The notes below the pieces were generated by a model. The model had not been told where the DNA came from. It was given only the letters and a program-made list of their open reading frames with translations, and made no database searches. Shown here piece after piece: positions 9,053-17,037 of a stretch of DNA of 64,000 nucleotides. The DNA lies in contig NZ_JABETK010000001.1 in assembly GCF_013240295.1 (NCBI RefSeq), positions 1,984,001 through 2,048,000 on the forward strand, read 5' to 3'. The translations under genes were made by a program, and so were the position numbers. Positions within the stretch are counted from its first letter, which is position 1. Each line of letters opens with the position of its first letter. The stretch is from Neoaquamicrobium sediminum. Its GTDB lineage: Bacteria > Pseudomonadota > Alphaproteobacteria > Rhizobiales > Rhizobiaceae.

Positions 9053-9089
9053 CAGGGTAGAGAGAATCTCCCCTTCTGGTCGTTCCACA

Positions 9090-9104
9090 CAGACGATCTG
9101 TCTG
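9090..9104. promoter_or_regulatory. Inverted repeat CAGAC-N5-GTCTG upstream of doeC
   Basis: A perfect 5-bp inverted repeat with a 5-base centre in the 131-base gap between the AsnC-type gene and doeC. The architecture (15 bp, AT-containing centre) is compatible with an Lrp/AsnC-type operator, and the adjacent regulator makes that attractive. It could equally be a weak RNA hairpin. Confidence 0.28.
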
Positions 9105-9183
9105 CGCGGCGGCACAGGAACAGTCTCACTCTCTTCCTCTTCGTGGCTACCGTTGCCGTCGAACCCTATCGAGAGGCTCGACC

Positions 9184-10677
9184 ATGTCCGCCCGTTTTGC
9201 TCCCACATTGCGTCACGACGCACTCGACAGTCTGGCCGACCGTCGGCTTCACCGGGAACTCGCTTATGTTGATGGCCACTGGACGGCGGGGGATGCCGGC
9301 GAGACGTTCGAGGTCACGGACCCCGCCACTGGTGAAAGCCTGGCATGGGTTGCATCGCTTGGCGAAGCGGAAACCGGTCGCGCGATCGACGCGGCATCTG
9401 CGGCGTTGTCCGTCTGGCAGGCGAAGCTGCCGCAGGAGCGGGCGGCAGTGCTGCGAACGTGGTTCGACCTGATCAAAGTGGCACGGGATGACCTTGCCCT
9501 GCTGATGACGCTCGAACAGGGCAAACCCCTGCAGGAATCTCTTGGCGAGATCGACTACGCCGCCTCCTTCGTCGAGTGGTACGGCGAGGAAGCCCGGCGC
9601 GTGAACGCCGAGAGCGTGACCAGCCACCTGCCCGGCGCGGAGATGATGGTGCGGCGCGAGCCACTGGGCGTCGTCGGACTGGTGACACCCTGGAACTTCC
9701 CTTCGGCAATGCTGACGCGAAAGGCCGCCGCTGCTCTGGCCGCCGGTTGCACGGTCGTGGCGCACCCGTCTTCCGAGACGCCGCTTTCGGCGCTCGCGCT
9801 GGCGGAGCTGGGCGAACGCGCGGGTCTGCCCGCCGGCGTGTTCAACATCGTTACCGGCGATGCTGCGACGATCGTTGGCGCACTATGCGCCGATATGCGC
9901 GTCCGGGCGCTGAGCTTTACCGGATCGACGGAGATCGGACGGCTGATCGCGAGCCAATGCGCGTCGACGATGAAACGGCTCGTGATGGAGCTCGGCGGCC
10001 ATGCGCCGCTGATGATCTTCGACGATGCCGACATCGACAAGGCGGTGCGGATCGCAGTGGATGCGAAGTTCGCGACGTCTGGGCAGGACTGCCTTGCCGC
10101 CAACCGCATCTATGTGCAGCGCTCGATCTACGGGCGTTTCTGCGAGGCCTATGCAGCGCGGATCGACGCGCTCAAGGTTGGGCACGGGCTCGATCCAGGC
10201 GTCGAGATCGGACCGCTGATGCACGAGCGCGCGGTGCGCAAGGTCGAGGAGCAGGTGGCGGACGCGATTGCAAACGGTGCGCGGCTGCTTGCCGGCGGTG
10301 AGCGTGGCCAAGCCGGATCGCTTTTCTATCACCCGACGCTTCTGGTCGATGTTCCCGACAGCGCCGCGATCATGCGCGAGGAAACCTTCGGCCCCGTTGC
10401 GGCGGTGACGCCCTTCGACACCGAAGCCGAGGTCGTGGCCCGCGCCAACGCGACCGAATACGGGCTCGTGGCCTATGTCGTGACCGAGAACGGCGCGCGC
10501 CAGCTTCGCATGGGCAGGGCGCTCGACTATGGCATGGTCGCGATCAACCGGGTGAAGATCACCGGCGCGCCGGTGCCGTTCGGTGGCGTCAAGCAGTCCG
10601 GCCTCGGCCGCGAAGGCTCCCGCCACGGGCTCGAAGCCTTTACAGAACTCAAATATCTCTGCCTCGACGCAGCCTGA
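9184..10677 (+). CDS. doeC: NAD(P)-dependent aldehyde dehydrogenase DoeC/Ssd (aspartate-semialdehyde oxidation)
   Basis: 497 residues, a full-length ALDH of the succinate-semialdehyde dehydrogenase type. The cofactor loop GSTEIG is at about 247-252, the general base is Glu269 (VMELGGHAP) and the nucleophile is Cys303 (SGQDCLAANRIY). In ectoine catabolism this enzyme oxidises L-aspartate beta-semialdehyde to aspartate, the last step. GAGAGG precedes the ATG. One oddity: at the NAD-binding KPSxxTP motif the lysine is replaced by histidine (VVAHPSSETP, residue 194), which could alter cofactor preference. doeD follows by 19 bases. Confidence 0.88.
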   Translation: MSARFAPTLRHDALDSLADRRLHRELAYVDGHWTAGDAGETFEVTDPATGESLAWVASLGEAETGRAIDAASAALSVWQAKLPQERAAVLRTWFDLIKVARDDLALLMTLEQGKPLQESLGEIDYAASFVEWYGEEARRVNAESVTSHLPGAEMMVRREPLGVVGLVTPWNFPSAMLTRKAAAALAAGCTVVAHPSSETPLSALALAELGERAGLPAGVFNIVTGDAATIVGALCADMRVRALSFTGSTEIGRLIASQCASTMKRLVMELGGHAPLMIFDDADIDKAVRIAVDAKFATSGQDCLAANRIYVQRSIYGRFCEAYAARIDALKVGHGLDPGVEIGPLMHERAVRKVEEQVADAIANGARLLAGGERGQAGSLFYHPTLLVDVPDSAAIMREETFGPVAAVTPFDTEAEVVARANATEYGLVAYVVTENGARQLRMGRALDYGMVAINRVKITGAPVPFGGVKQSGLGREGSRHGLEAFTELKYLCLDAA

Positions 10678-10696
10678 AGAAGAAGGAAGAAAGACG

Positions 10697-12076
10697 ATGC
10701 TCGACCGCTCCAACGAACTCGCAGCCTGGGACCGCGACCATTTCTTCCATCCCTCCACCCATATGGGTATGCACGCGCGGGGAGAAGCTCTCAACCGCGT
10801 GATCGCCGGTGGCGAGGGCGTCTACATCACCGATGCGAACGGCAAGACGAGCCTCGATGCCTTTGCCGGCCTCTACTGCGTCAACGTCGGCTACGGGCGC
10901 CAGAAGATCGCCGATGCGATCGCGGAGCAGGCGCGCGAGCTTGCCTATTACCACGCCTATGTCGGCCACGGCACGGAAGCCTCGATCCGGCTTGCCAAGA
11001 TGATCATCGACCGGGCGCCGGAAGGCATGAGCCGCGTCTATTTCGGCCTTTCCGGTTCCGATGCCAACGAGACCAACATCAAGCTGATCTGGTACTACAA
11101 CAACGTGCTGGGGCGGCCGGAGAAGAAGAAGATCATCTCGCGCTGGCGCGGCTATCACGGCTCGGGCGTCATGACCGGTTCGCTGACGGGGCTCGAACTC
11201 TTCCACAATGCTTTCGACCTGCCGCGCGCGCCGATCCTGCACACCGAGGCGCCCTATTATTTCCGGCGCGAGGACCGCTCGATGTCGGAGGAGCAGTTTT
11301 CACAGCAATGCGCAGACAAGCTCGAGGAAATGATCCTCGCCGAGGGGCCGGACACGATTGCCGCCTTCATCGGTGAACCGATCCTTGGCACGGGCGGTAT
11401 CGTGCCGCCGCCGGCCGGCTACTGGGAGAAGATCCAGGCGGTGCTGAAGAAGTACGATGTGCTGCTCGTCGCCGACGAGGTCGTCACAGGCTTCGGCCGG
11501 CTGGGCACCATGTTCGGTTCCGACCATTACGGGATGAAGCCCGACCTCATCACCATCGCCAAGGGCCTCACCTCGGCCTATGCGCCGCTCTCCGGTGTGA
11601 TTGTCGGTGATCGTGTCTGGAAGGTGCTGGTCGACGGATCGGACAAGCTGGGTTCGCTCGGCCATGGCTGGACCTACTCGGCGCATCCGATCTGCGCGGC
11701 GGCGGGCGTCGCCAATCTGGAACTGATCGATGAACTCGATCTCGTCACCAATGCCGGAGAGACGGGGGCCTATTTCCGGGCCGCGCTTGCGGATGCGGTC
11801 GGCGGGCACGCGAATGTCGGCGAGGTGCGCGGCGACGGGCTGATGGCGGCGATAGAGTTCGTCGAGGATCGCGACGATCGCAAGTTCTTCGATGCGTCGC
11901 GGAAAATCGGGCCGCAGGTTGCAGCCGCGCTGCTCGATCGCGGCGTCATCGGCCGGGCCATGCCGCAGGGCGACATACTGGGCTTCGCGCCGCCGCTCTG
12001 CCTGACGCGCGAGGAAGCCGACATCGTGGTTGCCAAGACTGCCGAGGCGGTCAAGAGCGTGTTCGACCAGGGCTGA
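10697..12076 (+). CDS. doeD: Class III PLP aminotransferase DoeD/Atf (diaminobutyrate transaminase)
   Basis: 459 residues from ATG 10697, preceded by GAAGAAGGAAG. A class III (omega) aminotransferase with PLP aspartate Asp260 (LLVADEVVTGFGR) and Schiff-base lysine Lys289 (ITIAKGLTSAYAPL). In ectoine degradation it removes the gamma amino group of L-2,4-diaminobutyrate to give aspartate semialdehyde, the substrate of doeC just upstream. In the absence of the cluster it could have been called an omega-amino acid--pyruvate transaminase. An intrinsic terminator follows at 12103-12128. Confidence 0.88.
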   Translation: MLDRSNELAAWDRDHFFHPSTHMGMHARGEALNRVIAGGEGVYITDANGKTSLDAFAGLYCVNVGYGRQKIADAIAEQARELAYYHAYVGHGTEASIRLAKMIIDRAPEGMSRVYFGLSGSDANETNIKLIWYYNNVLGRPEKKKIISRWRGYHGSGVMTGSLTGLELFHNAFDLPRAPILHTEAPYYFRREDRSMSEEQFSQQCADKLEEMILAEGPDTIAAFIGEPILGTGGIVPPPAGYWEKIQAVLKKYDVLLVADEVVTGFGRLGTMFGSDHYGMKPDLITIAKGLTSAYAPLSGVIVGDRVWKVLVDGSDKLGSLGHGWTYSAHPICAAAGVANLELIDELDLVTNAGETGAYFRAALADAVGGHANVGEVRGDGLMAAIEFVEDRDDRKFFDASRKIGPQVAAALLDRGVIGRAMPQGDILGFAPPLCLTREEADIVVAKTAEAVKSVFDQG

Positions 12077-12102
12077 ACCCAGGTTCAATCACCAGATAAT
12101 AA

Positions 12103-12128
12103 AAATGGCGGGCCGAGGCCCGCCATTT
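12103..12128. terminator. Bidirectional intrinsic terminator between doeD and rpsP
   Basis: An 11-bp perfect stem, AAATGGCGGGC paired with GCCCGCCATTT, closed by a CGAG tetraloop, 26 bases after the doeD stop and 26 bases before the rpsP stop. A and T runs flank both sides, so it can terminate both convergent units. Confidence 0.85.
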
Positions 12129-12153
12129 GCTTATGCAGCAGTGAAAACCGCGA

Positions 12154-12582
12154 TCAGGAAGCGGCTTCTTCCGAAGCTGCTTCCTCGGCCGGAGCGGCGG
12201 CGGCTTCGGCAGCAGCAGCGGCCTCTTCCGCGGCCTTTGCGGCGGCGGCTTCCTCTGCCTGCTTGGCGGCTGCGACGCGCTCCTGCGCCTTCTTGCCGGG
12301 CTGCGCCTTGGTCGGGTTGTTGCGTGCGTCGCGCTTGGCGAGGCCGGCTTCGTCAAGGAAGCGGGCGACGCGGTCGGTCGGCAGCGCGCCGTTGGCGAGC
12401 CAATGCTTGATGCGCTCCTCGTTGAGCTTCACGCGCTCGCCGTCCTTGGGCAGCATCGGATTCCAGGAACCGATCTGCTCGATGAAACGGCCGTCGCGGG
12501 GCGAGCGGACGTCGGCAACGACGACGTGGTAGTAAGGGCGCTTCTTGGAGCCCGCGCGGGCAAGACGGATTTTCAGTGCCAT
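12154..12582 (-). CDS. rpsP: 30S ribosomal protein S16
   Basis: 142 residues. Residues 1-85 are the conserved S16 core ([20 protein letters not shown], then [12 protein letters not shown]). Residues from about 95 form a low-complexity Ala/Glu tail. Such C-terminal extensions are common in rhizobial S16. The gene follows chorismate mutase and ffh on the same strand. In related genomes rimM, trmD and rplS normally follow directly; here a terminator and the ectoine genes do, so the usual ribosomal block is interrupted. Confidence 0.95.
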   Translation of the reverse strand: MALKIRLARAGSKKRPYYHVVVADVRSPRDGRFIEQIGSWNPMLPKDGERVKLNEERIKHWLANGALPTDRVARFLDEAGLAKRDARNNPTKAQPGKKAQERVAAAKQAEEAAAAKAAEEAAAAAEAAAAPAEEAASEEAAS

Positions 12583-12623
12583 GTCATTTCTCCTAAAGTT
12601 TGGCCTGCGGCGTTCGGTTGATT

Positions 12624-12944
12624 TCAGGTTTCGGCATCCGCACCGGAGGCGATCGCCTCGTGGTGGCGGATGACCTCGCGGATGACGAAGTTCAGGAACT
12701 TCTCCGCGAAATCGGGGTCGAGGTTTGCATCGTGAGCAAGCTGACGAAGGCGCGCGATCTGCTGGCTCTCGCGCGCAGGGTCGGCCGGCGGCAGGTCGTG
12801 CTTCGCCTTGAGAACGCCGACCGCCTTGGTGCAGCGAAACCGCTCGGCAAGCATGTGGATCAGCGCCGCATCGATGTTGTCGATCGAGGCGCGGTATTCG
12901 GCAAGCTGCGCGCGGGCCGCGTCCATGGGTGTCGCGTCGTTCAT
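12624..12944 (-). CDS. AroQ-type chorismate mutase
   Basis: 106 residues, an all-helical monofunctional AroQ chorismate mutase, which converts chorismate to prephenate for phenylalanine and tyrosine synthesis. Visible are the N-terminal arginine region ([22 protein letters not shown]), the K-AVGVLKA segment and the C-terminal helix [14 protein letters not shown]. It lies between ffh (stop 7 bases before its ATG) and rpsP, the usual arrangement in Rhizobiales, and is probably cotranscribed with them. Confidence 0.9.
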   Translation of the reverse strand: MNDATPMDAARAQLAEYRASIDNIDAALIHMLAERFRCTKAVGVLKAKHDLPPADPARESQQIARLRQLAHDANLDPDFAEKFLNFVIREVIRHHEAIASGADAET

Positions 12945-12951
12945 CCTCGCC

Positions 12952-14523
12952 TCACTTCTTCTTGCCGCCGGGCAGCCCTGGAAGCTTCATGCCGCCTGGA
13001 AGGCCCGGCAGCCCTCCACCCGGCAGGCCGGGCAGACCGCCCGGCAGACCTTTCGGCATGCCGCCACCAAGACCGGCGGCTTCCGCCTGCTTCTGCAGCG
13101 CTTCGAGCTGCTTGGGGTCCATCTTCGACAGGTCGGGCATGCCGCCGCCCGGCATCATGCCGCCGAGGCCCATCTTGTTGGCCATGCCGCCCATCAGGCC
13201 GCGCATCATTCCGCCGCCCTTACCCTTGCCGCCCATGGCCTTCATCATGTCGGCCATCTGGCGGTGCATTTTCAGAAGCTTGTTGATCTGCGCCGCGTCG
13301 GTGCCCGAGCCGGCCGCGATGCGCTTCTTGCGCGAATGCTTGAGCAGGTCGGGATTGGCGCGCTCGGCTTTCGTCATCGACTGGATGATGGCGATCTGGC
13401 GGCCGAACATCTTGTCGTCGAGGCCCGCGGCGGCGATCTGGTCCTTCATTTTGCCCATGCCGGGCATCATGCCCATGATGCCGCCCATACCGCCCATCTT
13501 CTGCATCTGGCGGAGCTGGTCCGCGAGGTCGTTCAGGTCGAACTTGCCCGACTGCATCTTCTTCGCCATCGCCGCGGCCTTTTCCGCGTCGATGGTTTCG
13601 GCTGCCTTCTCGACGAGCGAGACGATGTCGCCCATGCCGAGGATGCGGTCGGCGATGCGCTTGGGGTGGAACTCCTCCAGCGCATCCATCTTTTCGCCGG
13701 TGCCGATGAGCTTGACCGGCTTGCCGGTCACCGCGCGCATCGACAGCGCTGCGCCGCCGCGGCCGTCGCCGTCCATGCGGGTCAGCACGAGGCCGGTGAC
13801 GCCGACTCGCTCGTCGAAATTGCGGGCGAGGTTGACGGCGTCCTGACCGGTCAGCGAGTCGGCGACCAGCAGAATTTCGTGCGGGTTCGAGACCTTGCGG
13901 ATATCCGCCATCTCGACCATCAGCGGCTCGTCGATATGCGTGCGGCCGGCGGTGTCGAGGATGACCACGTCGTGGCCGCCGAGCTTGCCCGCCTGCACGG
14001 CGCGGCGCGAGATGTCGACGGGGGTCTGGCCGGCGATGATGGGCAGCGTGGCAACGCCCGTCTGCTCTCCGATCTGGCGAAGCTGTTCCTGCGCGGCGGG
14101 GCGGCGCGTGTCGAGCGACGCCATCAGGACCTTCTTGCCCTGGCGCTCGGTCAGCCGCTTGGCGATCTTGCCGGTGGTGGTGGTCTTGCCCGAGCCCTGC
14201 AGGCCGACCATCATGATGACGACCGGGGCGGGCGCGTTGAGGTCGATGGTCGCGCCTTCGGCGCCGAGCATCTCGACGAGTTCGTCGTGGACGATCTTGA
14301 CGACCATCTGGCCGGGCTTGATCGACTTCAGCACCTCGGCGCCGACGGCCTTCTCGCGCACCTTGTCGACGAAGGAGCGGACGACCTCGAGCGCGACGTC
14401 GGCCTCGATCAGCGCACGACGCACCTCGCGCAGCGCTGCCGAGACATCGGCCTCCGACAGCGCGCCGCGGCCGGTGAGGCCGTTCAATATCGAACCGAGT
14501 CTTTCCTGTAGGCTCTCAAACAT
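12952..14523 (-). CDS. ffh: Signal recognition particle protein Ffh
   Basis: 523 residues from ATG 14523 (MFESLQERLGSILNGLTGRG); an upstream in-frame methionine lies before the ribosome-binding site and is not used. N domain about 1-90, then the G domain with P-loop GLQGSGKTTT, DTAGR and TRMDGD motifs. The methionine-rich M domain binds SRP RNA (MGGMGGIMGMMPGMGKMK, later RGLMGGMANKMG). The end is a long glycine/proline/leucine-rich tail of repeated GLPG units followed by KKK. Ffh targets nascent membrane proteins to FtsY and the translocon. Confidence 0.96.
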   Translation of the reverse strand: MFESLQERLGSILNGLTGRGALSEADVSAALREVRRALIEADVALEVVRSFVDKVREKAVGAEVLKSIKPGQMVVKIVHDELVEMLGAEGATIDLNAPAPVVIMMVGLQGSGKTTTTGKIAKRLTERQGKKVLMASLDTRRPAAQEQLRQIGEQTGVATLPIIAGQTPVDISRRAVQAGKLGGHDVVILDTAGRTHIDEPLMVEMADIRKVSNPHEILLVADSLTGQDAVNLARNFDERVGVTGLVLTRMDGDGRGGAALSMRAVTGKPVKLIGTGEKMDALEEFHPKRIADRILGMGDIVSLVEKAAETIDAEKAAAMAKKMQSGKFDLNDLADQLRQMQKMGGMGGIMGMMPGMGKMKDQIAAAGLDDKMFGRQIAIIQSMTKAERANPDLLKHSRKKRIAAGSGTDAAQINKLLKMHRQMADMMKAMGGKGKGGGMMRGLMGGMANKMGLGGMMPGGGMPDLSKMDPKQLEALQKQAEAAGLGGGMPKGLPGGLPGLPGGGLPGLPGGMKLPGLPGGKKK

Positions 14524-14604
14524 CCGCTTTTCCCGTTCCCTGACTTTTTCGTTCGCCAGAGAGGTAGTGCCTGTGCTTCGACATGCCAAACGCCAAAACC
14601 GAAA

Positions 14605-14714
14605 AGCACCCGGGGGCGCATCGCGCTGCCGGGTGTTGACCTCCGGGATCAGCCTGCTTTGAGCAGGTTTCGCCCCGGTCGGCGGCTCGGAGTTGTCACT
14701 CGTCGCTGATTTCA
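14605..14714 (-). ncRNA. Candidate small structured RNA upstream of ffh
   Basis: The roughly 300-base gap between ffh and the SH3 gene is not empty. Read on the minus strand it shows a promoter-like TTGACT-N17-TCTAGA, then a 5-bp hairpin (14704-14717), a CCGGG...CCCGG stem enclosing CCTGCT-CAA-AGCAGG, and a final GC-rich hairpin followed by a T-rich tail. This three-hairpin layout of about 110 nt is what a trans-acting sRNA, or an attenuated ffh leader, would look like. It lacks the GGAAGCAGCC-type core of SRP RNA. No Rfam family is recognised. Confidence 0.35.
14607..14635 (-). terminator. Terminator-like hairpin 84 bases upstream of ffh
   Basis: CACCCGG (14607-14613) pairs with CCGGGTG (14629-14635), with an inner GCGC/GCGC helix around a three-base loop. 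On the minus strand it is followed by CTTTTCGGTTTTGG. It would end the candidate small RNA or attenuate ffh transcription. Confidence 0.5.
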
Positions 14715-14720
14715 GCGCGC

Positions 14721-14749
14721 TCTAGACAGGAAAAGTGCTTCGGAGTCAA
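14721..14749 (-). promoter_or_regulatory. Sigma-70-like promoter upstream of the candidate sRNA/ffh
   Basis: On the minus strand TTGACT (plus 14744-14749), 17 bases, then TCTAGA (plus 14721-14726). This resembles the rhizobial housekeeping consensus CTTGAC-N17-CTATAT; the base before TTGACT is also C. It lies downstream of the SH3-gene terminator, so it would serve the sRNA and/or ffh. Confidence 0.45.
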
Positions 14750-14771
14750 GGAGAATGCCTTGAAACGGGAA

Positions 14772-14802
14772 GGGCCGCCTGCTTTCGCAAAGCGGGCGGC
14801 CC
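14772..14802 (-). terminator. Intrinsic terminator of the SH3/DUF1236 gene
   Basis: A 14-bp stem (one T-G wobble) with a CGC loop, 5' arm GGGCCGCCTGCTTT and 3' arm AAAGCGGGCGGCCC, 26 bases beyond the stop at 14828. It is the strongest hairpin seen in the window. Confidence 0.75.
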
Positions 14803-14827
14803 AATATCCCATTGGTGGTTCGTGCAA

Positions 14828-15520
14828 TTAGCGCACGATGTAGACGACGCGGTTCGTACCGGGTTCGACGAGGACCGGCTGTCCGTTCACATAGACATAG
14901 CGATACTCGTAGTCCGGAATTTCACGAACCTCGACGGTCTCGGGCAGTGTAGCACCTACCACGACCTCGCCTTCCAGATAGACCGGCTCCACGGGATTCT
15001 CCTCGACGTAGGTGCGGACCTGCGGAGCGGGGTCGATAATGCTGCCCGTTACGCCGCCGCCAGCCGCGCCGGCTATACCGCCAACCGCCGCGCCGACCGG
15101 GCCGCCGATGATCGCACCGGCGATCGCGCCGGTCACACCACCGGTTACGCCACCCACGGTACCGCCATCGGCAGGCGCAGGTTCAGCGGGGCGCTCATAG
15201 ACTGCAACCGGAACCTGCATTTCGGCCGGGCGCTCGGTGACGATGACTTCCACGCCGGAATTGTCGGCGATCAGATAGTCGGAGTAAGCCCAGCCGGAGA
15301 GGTCTCCGTAGCTCACTTCACACCATTTGCTGCCCTCGATGCAGCCATTGAGCGTTGCCTGGTCATCGACTGCAATAGCGCCCACCACCGGATACTGGGG
15401 GCCGGGGCCGGAGCGGACGTTGAGGTCGGTGGTTGCCACGACGGATGTCTGAGCCGCAGCCAGAGAAGCGGAGGCCAGAAGCGCGCCGGCTGCTACCGAC
15501 AGAAAAAGACGAGATTTCAT
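14828..15520 (-). CDS. Exported SH3-domain / DUF1236 protein
   Basis: 230 residues from ATG 15520. A Sec signal peptide (MKSRLFLSVAAGALLASASL, then AAAQ) is followed by a bacterial SH3 domain (ATTDLNVRSGPGPQYPVVGA ... WAYSDYLI). Next come a proline/glutamate linker, a glycine-rich hydrophobic hairpin-like segment (GAIAGAIIGGPVGAAVGGIA) and a C-terminal DUF1236 unit (YEYRYVYVNGQPVLV ... RVVYIV). Proteins of this build are common in Rhizobiales and are probably envelope-associated; no reaction is known. Confidence 0.8.
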   Translation of the reverse strand: MKSRLFLSVAAGALLASASLAAAQTSVVATTDLNVRSGPGPQYPVVGAIAVDDQATLNGCIEGSKWCEVSYGDLSGWAYSDYLIADNSGVEVIVTERPAEMQVPVAVYERPAEPAPADGGTVGGVTGGVTGAIAGAIIGGPVGAAVGGIAGAAGGGVTGSIIDPAPQVRTYVEENPVEPVYLEGEVVVGATLPETVEVREIPDYEYRYVYVNGQPVLVEPGTNRVVYIVR

Positions 15521-15640
15521 AGCGATGTTCTTTTTGAGGTTTTCCCCTTCGGCGGCAATAACGAGCCAGGAACGGCAACGTTCCAAAATCTTGACCGCAC
15601 CGGGATCACGATTCCCTACGGCGCTTTGCCGGATATGAAG

Positions 15641-16885
15641 TCAGGAAAGGTGGGCGATGACCTTGTCGGCCACATCTTCGCCTGAAAGACGGGCGCCGCC
15701 GCATGTCTGGATGAGCGGTCCTGCCAGATGTTCGCCAGCGAACCAGATGCGTTCGCCGACAGGGGCGGACAGTGCCGCGCGCGCGGCGGACTTGCCGGGC
15801 CGGGCCGCTGCATATGCGCCGCGTACATAGCGCTCGCCGCTCCAGCGCGTCATCGTCGTGCGCCCGACATATTTGCGCGCATCGTTGCCGAACATCGCGC
15901 AGAGCCGGTGCACAACATAGTCAACGCCCGCATCCTCGCCCGCCGCTTCCATTTCCCAGGCAAAATCGCCGCCGACGAAACCGACCATGAGGTCGATGTC
16001 GAACGGAAAGCACAGAAAGAAGAGGTCGTGGCGGGCATGACCTTCGATGAGAAGGTCATCGAACGGGCTCAATCCGAAGCGGCCGCCGCTGATCTCGACA
16101 GGGATCTTGGTCAGCATGCCCATCGGCAAGTCGAAGATCGCTTCGCGGTGACCGAGCGGCAGGCCCGGCAGGAATTCGATCTCGTCGAAGGCCAGCACTG
16201 CTGGAGAAGCTGTCACGATCACGGCGCGGGCACGTATGGTGCCACGGTCGGTGCCGACGGCAACACCCGGACCGCCCCAGCGAATGTTGCGTACCGGCGT
16301 CGACAGCTCGACGGATATGTCCGCGCCAAAGCGGGCGACGAGCGCGCCGAAGCCCTCGCGGGTGAAATAGTTGGGGTCGAGGCAGGCGGCGGCCTTGAAG
16401 TCGGCGATTGAAATCTCGTCGTCGTCCTTGCCGAAGTCCATCGGCCCGGAGAACGTGGTCGCGGCGCGCAGCGCGTGGCCTTGCCGCAGCAACGATGAGA
16501 GGCGGTCTTCCGGTACCGCGTGGGCCTCGATGAGCGCCTGCATCTCCAGGTCGGCGGCCTTGACAGCCTCGACTTCGGCGACGCTGGCAGCCCGGTCGTC
16601 GAAATAAAGCCGATCCAGCGCCATGTCGTGATGGAACAGGGTCCATCCGGCGTCCTGCGCTTCCTGGAAGTACGGGTTGCGGTCGGCTGCGTGAAGCCAG
16701 GCGCAGCCGATGTCGAAAGGAATGCCGAAATGTTCGCTCGACGTGAAGGCGCGTCCGCCGATGCGGTCCATGGCCTCCAGCACCGTGACGCTCTTGCCGG
16801 CCGCTCGCAACCGTCTGGCGGCGGCCAGTCCGGCAGAGCCCGCGCCGACGATCACCACATCGACATCGCCCACAGCCCCCTCCAT
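15641..16885 (-). CDS. FAD-dependent amine oxidase-like protein
   Basis: 414 residues. An N-terminal FAD-binding Rossmann fold is clear (VVIVGAGSAGLAAARRLRAA, then VLEAMDRIGGRA). The C-terminal flavin-contacting segment reads GERIWFAGEHLAGPLIQTCG. This is the flavin monoamine oxidase/phytoene dehydrogenase-related family (NAD(P)-binding Rossmann-like plus amino_oxidase). No signal peptide, so it is cytoplasmic. It stands alone between divergent and convergent neighbours, so the substrate is unknown. GGAG lies seven bases before the ATG. Confidence 0.75.
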   Translation of the reverse strand: MEGAVGDVDVVIVGAGSAGLAAARRLRAAGKSVTVLEAMDRIGGRAFTSSEHFGIPFDIGCAWLHAADRNPYFQEAQDAGWTLFHHDMALDRLYFDDRAASVAEVEAVKAADLEMQALIEAHAVPEDRLSSLLRQGHALRAATTFSGPMDFGKDDDEISIADFKAAACLDPNYFTREGFGALVARFGADISVELSTPVRNIRWGGPGVAVGTDRGTIRARAVIVTASPAVLAFDEIEFLPGLPLGHREAIFDLPMGMLTKIPVEISGGRFGLSPFDDLLIEGHARHDLFFLCFPFDIDLMVGFVGGDFAWEMEAAGEDAGVDYVVHRLCAMFGNDARKYVGRTTMTRWSGERYVRGAYAAARPGKSAARAALSAPVGERIWFAGEHLAGPLIQTCGGARLSGEDVADKVIAHLS

Positions 16886-17037
16886 GTAAGGCTCCGGTAA
16901 TAATGGCAGGTTATTGAAGTTCAGCGCCCTGCGCCAGCGTTTTGCATTTCGCGAGAACTTAGCTGTGCAGGTGACAAGGCGCCGTCAGGCTGGCAAAGTC
17001 GCTGGCAACGTAGAATCGTTCTATCAAGGAGAAACGA

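Noticed and set aside
12952-13100. Glycine/proline repeat tail of Ffh as a sign of fusion or foreign sequence
   Set aside because: Such tails are common in rhizobial Ffh proteins and base use does not change across it.
14523-14827. SRP (4.5S) RNA gene next to ffh
   Set aside because: The region lacks the conserved GGAAGCAGCC-type tetraloop core, so the structured segment was called only as an unnamed RNA candidate.
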